From: CAWAHD01 sp963781785
GTDB taxonomy: Bacteria > Planctomycetota > Planctomycetia > Isosphaerales > Isosphaeraceae
Direction of reading: 5' to 3'
Length of the DNA stretch: 64,000 nucleotides
Assembly (NCBI GenBank): GCA_963781785.1
Contig: CAWAHD010000002.1
Span: 2,418,001-2,482,000, forward strand
Under the pieces are notes generated by a model. That model worked only from the letters and a program-made list of their open reading frames with translations. It had not been told where the DNA came from and searched no databases. The position numbers and the translations under genes were made by a program. Positions 63,701 through 64,000 of the stretch are shown in pieces (within the stretch, counting starts at the first letter, position 1; every line of letters starts with the position of its first letter).

Positions 63701-64000
63701 TGGTCGCGAACCCGGCGGCTTCGCAATGGGGGTCGCCGAATGCTTCGTGCTGCCAGACCCGCGACTCGATGCCTGGTTCGCCGCGACTCGCCGGCAGAAG
63801 CCGGCGGACGAAGCGGATCAGTTGAGGCTCGATCCTCAGCGTGAACGAGAGAAGCGTGAGTATTTGCCGGACCAGGGCATCGGTTCCCTCGTCGCTGAGC
63901 GCGGGAGCGTCGGCGCTGGTTTCCCAGGGCAGGATGGTCCAGTACCGGCTCAATTCTTTGGGGCAGGCCGCGCGACGAAAGGGGACGACTGCCAGCGGCT
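60792..64000 (-). CDS. multi-domain protein: helical part, FGE module split by GHKL ATPase, second FGE module (5' end outside window)
   Basis: The frame is open past the right edge, so the start lies outside; a TTG at 63953 is possible but the preceding PLAVVPFRRAACPKEL reads as protein. Visible: 1069 residues. About 63950-63090 is helical and resembles, from memory, the region before FGE domains in SAV_2336-type proteins. FGE module 1 starts at about 63075 (QRLRWIPPGTFWMGS) and is cut after NPGEFREP by about 150 residues (62890-62437) of a GHKL ATPase: N box NELVLNA, G1 DNGPGVP, G2 ARGLGLPSVLRI, G3 GQGARFVIELP. It resumes as DRPAQNVSWNQCQEFLKRLN and ends LGFRCAEIR at about 61990. A linker leads to FGE module 2 (61690-60915: RLRWIPPGRFMMGSPPDEEG to LGFRCAEFR). 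Possible ATP-driven sensor or effector (inference). Confidence 0.9.
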   Translation of the reverse strand, partial: PLAVVPFRRAACPKELSRYWTILPWETSADAPALSDEGTDALVRQILTLLSFTLRIEPQLIRFVRRLLPASRGEPGIESRVWQHEAFGDPHCEAAGFATSLQADRFRTGLPSQSRELRRPVYERVEASHNKVYEGLWYAEMGNVRFDALVSEDERGEMCAWFEAQAALLESKTGFAELGPLAAWHGEISQRFLEVANQGRDRLSRALHRIWSIVHRDQPDAVLPDGADPLFLPPETERRIELRQLGDRLTVGPASRGGSPLVLLRTFQSRLKIEPLDDFWEGGIAPAWADGWGRDDLGPWVDLRVQTVKQRLRWIPPGTFWMGSPEDEDGRNPNEGPRHEETIASGFWMFDTPCTQALWDAVMSKNPGEFREPIRRVDLMELIHDSIANNLDLSIDVRNDANLDRIEMDLNRELMVQVLNELVLNARSVGGVRISLAVTLLKKEDSDWVRLIFSDNGPGVPQYMKARIFESGARSDDRPARGLGLPSVLRIINWHNGTIYEDGGAGQGARFVIELPRVQAKSDRPAQNVSWNQCQEFLKRLNETCEGLELTLPSEAQWEYACRAGTDTPRYREDLNEIAWYWDNSAREMHPVGKKAPNDWGLFDTLGNVLEWCEDAWAAHFNAKKRAPASARGVIRGGSWRDVAFNVRAAYRYPLTRSGRFNNLGFRCAEIRTPGPLGRNQSAGRAGWINLDTPGKDGVSFAGLAPLRVSSDVEQVVLRTTTRPKWASAIGRDRYGLWAEFTIDAKVAKPSTRPSAGKKKNAPPDAPLRPVRQRLRWIPPGRFMMGSPPDEEGRYADEGPQHEVTIAEGFWMFATPCTQALWEALMGGNPSQFKSPDRPVEKVSWDDCQRFVEIINERFKLENASLSLSLPSEAQWEYACRAGTTTATYAGPLKTEGINCAPILDEIAWYGGNSGIDFELSNGWDASEWPEKQFEFEKAGTHPVARKKANPWGLYDMLGNVLEWCKDPWVTDDTEKSRAAPSADSASAHRVVRGGSWLTLARLVRAAYRYRPVPPFRDADLGFRCAEFRHGLVSEARQGSEATVAEQPGDRDPASAAPRRRRNPYLSN

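Overview
The window is GC-rich DNA from a planctomycete, most likely of the Isosphaeraceae type. The evidence is the gene content: a BlaI - M56 peptidase - DUF1549/DUF1553 - DUF1501 operon, ECF sigma factors paired with Ser/Thr kinases, a giant surface protein with the planctomycete VEDLEDRLLLSG leader and dockerin-like modules, a PEP-CTERM protein, EF-hand proteins, and several formylglycine-generating-enzyme (FGE)-like proteins. No rRNA, tRNA or CRISPR array was seen.

Region by region. 1-17.5 kb: a MoxR ATPase - DUF58 - BatA-like VWA - DUF4175-like - VWA cluster, interleaved with seven copies of one uncharacterised secreted family and a caspase-like protein that lacks the expected catalytic Cys. 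17.5-26.9 kb, minus strand: an operon reading BlaI repressor, M56 peptidase fused to 21 WD40 repeats, DUF1549/DUF1553, DUF1501, EF-hand protein, with a visible promoter and operator dyad before BlaI. 26.9-31 kb: a frameshifted planctomycete gene with 36-bp coding repeats, then repeat-rich DNA without a convincing gene. 31.1-35.9 kb: a 1600-residue HEAT - membrane segment - NACHT - HEAT protein. 36.7-40.4 kb, minus strand: two tandem, diverged copies of a two-gene DUF1670-like HTH module; the second is bracketed by 17-bp inverted repeats inside longer direct repeats. 40.9-50.9 kb: a giant glycine-rich beta-helix surface protein, then a PEP-CTERM protein and a ParDE-type toxin-antitoxin pair. 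53-59.7 kb: a thioredoxin-like protein, an ECF sigma factor with a membrane segment and repeated beta modules, MsrA, and an ECF sigma factor plus Ser/Thr kinase pair bracketed by 125-bp direct repeats. 59.8-64 kb, minus strand: two FGE-like genes, the larger with two FGE modules, the first of them split by an inserted GHKL (histidine-kinase type) ATPase domain and the gene running off the right edge.

The strongest candidates for new biology are the FGE/GHKL domain insertion with its FGE neighbour, the membrane-anchored HEAT-NACHT-HEAT protein, and the bracketed DUF1670 module. A pervasive technical or biological signal overlays the window: about a dozen genes carry an apparent frameshift, and most are repaired by restoring one GC dinucleotide in a short GC run or one G in a G run before CGC. 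This should be settled before calling any of those genes dead.
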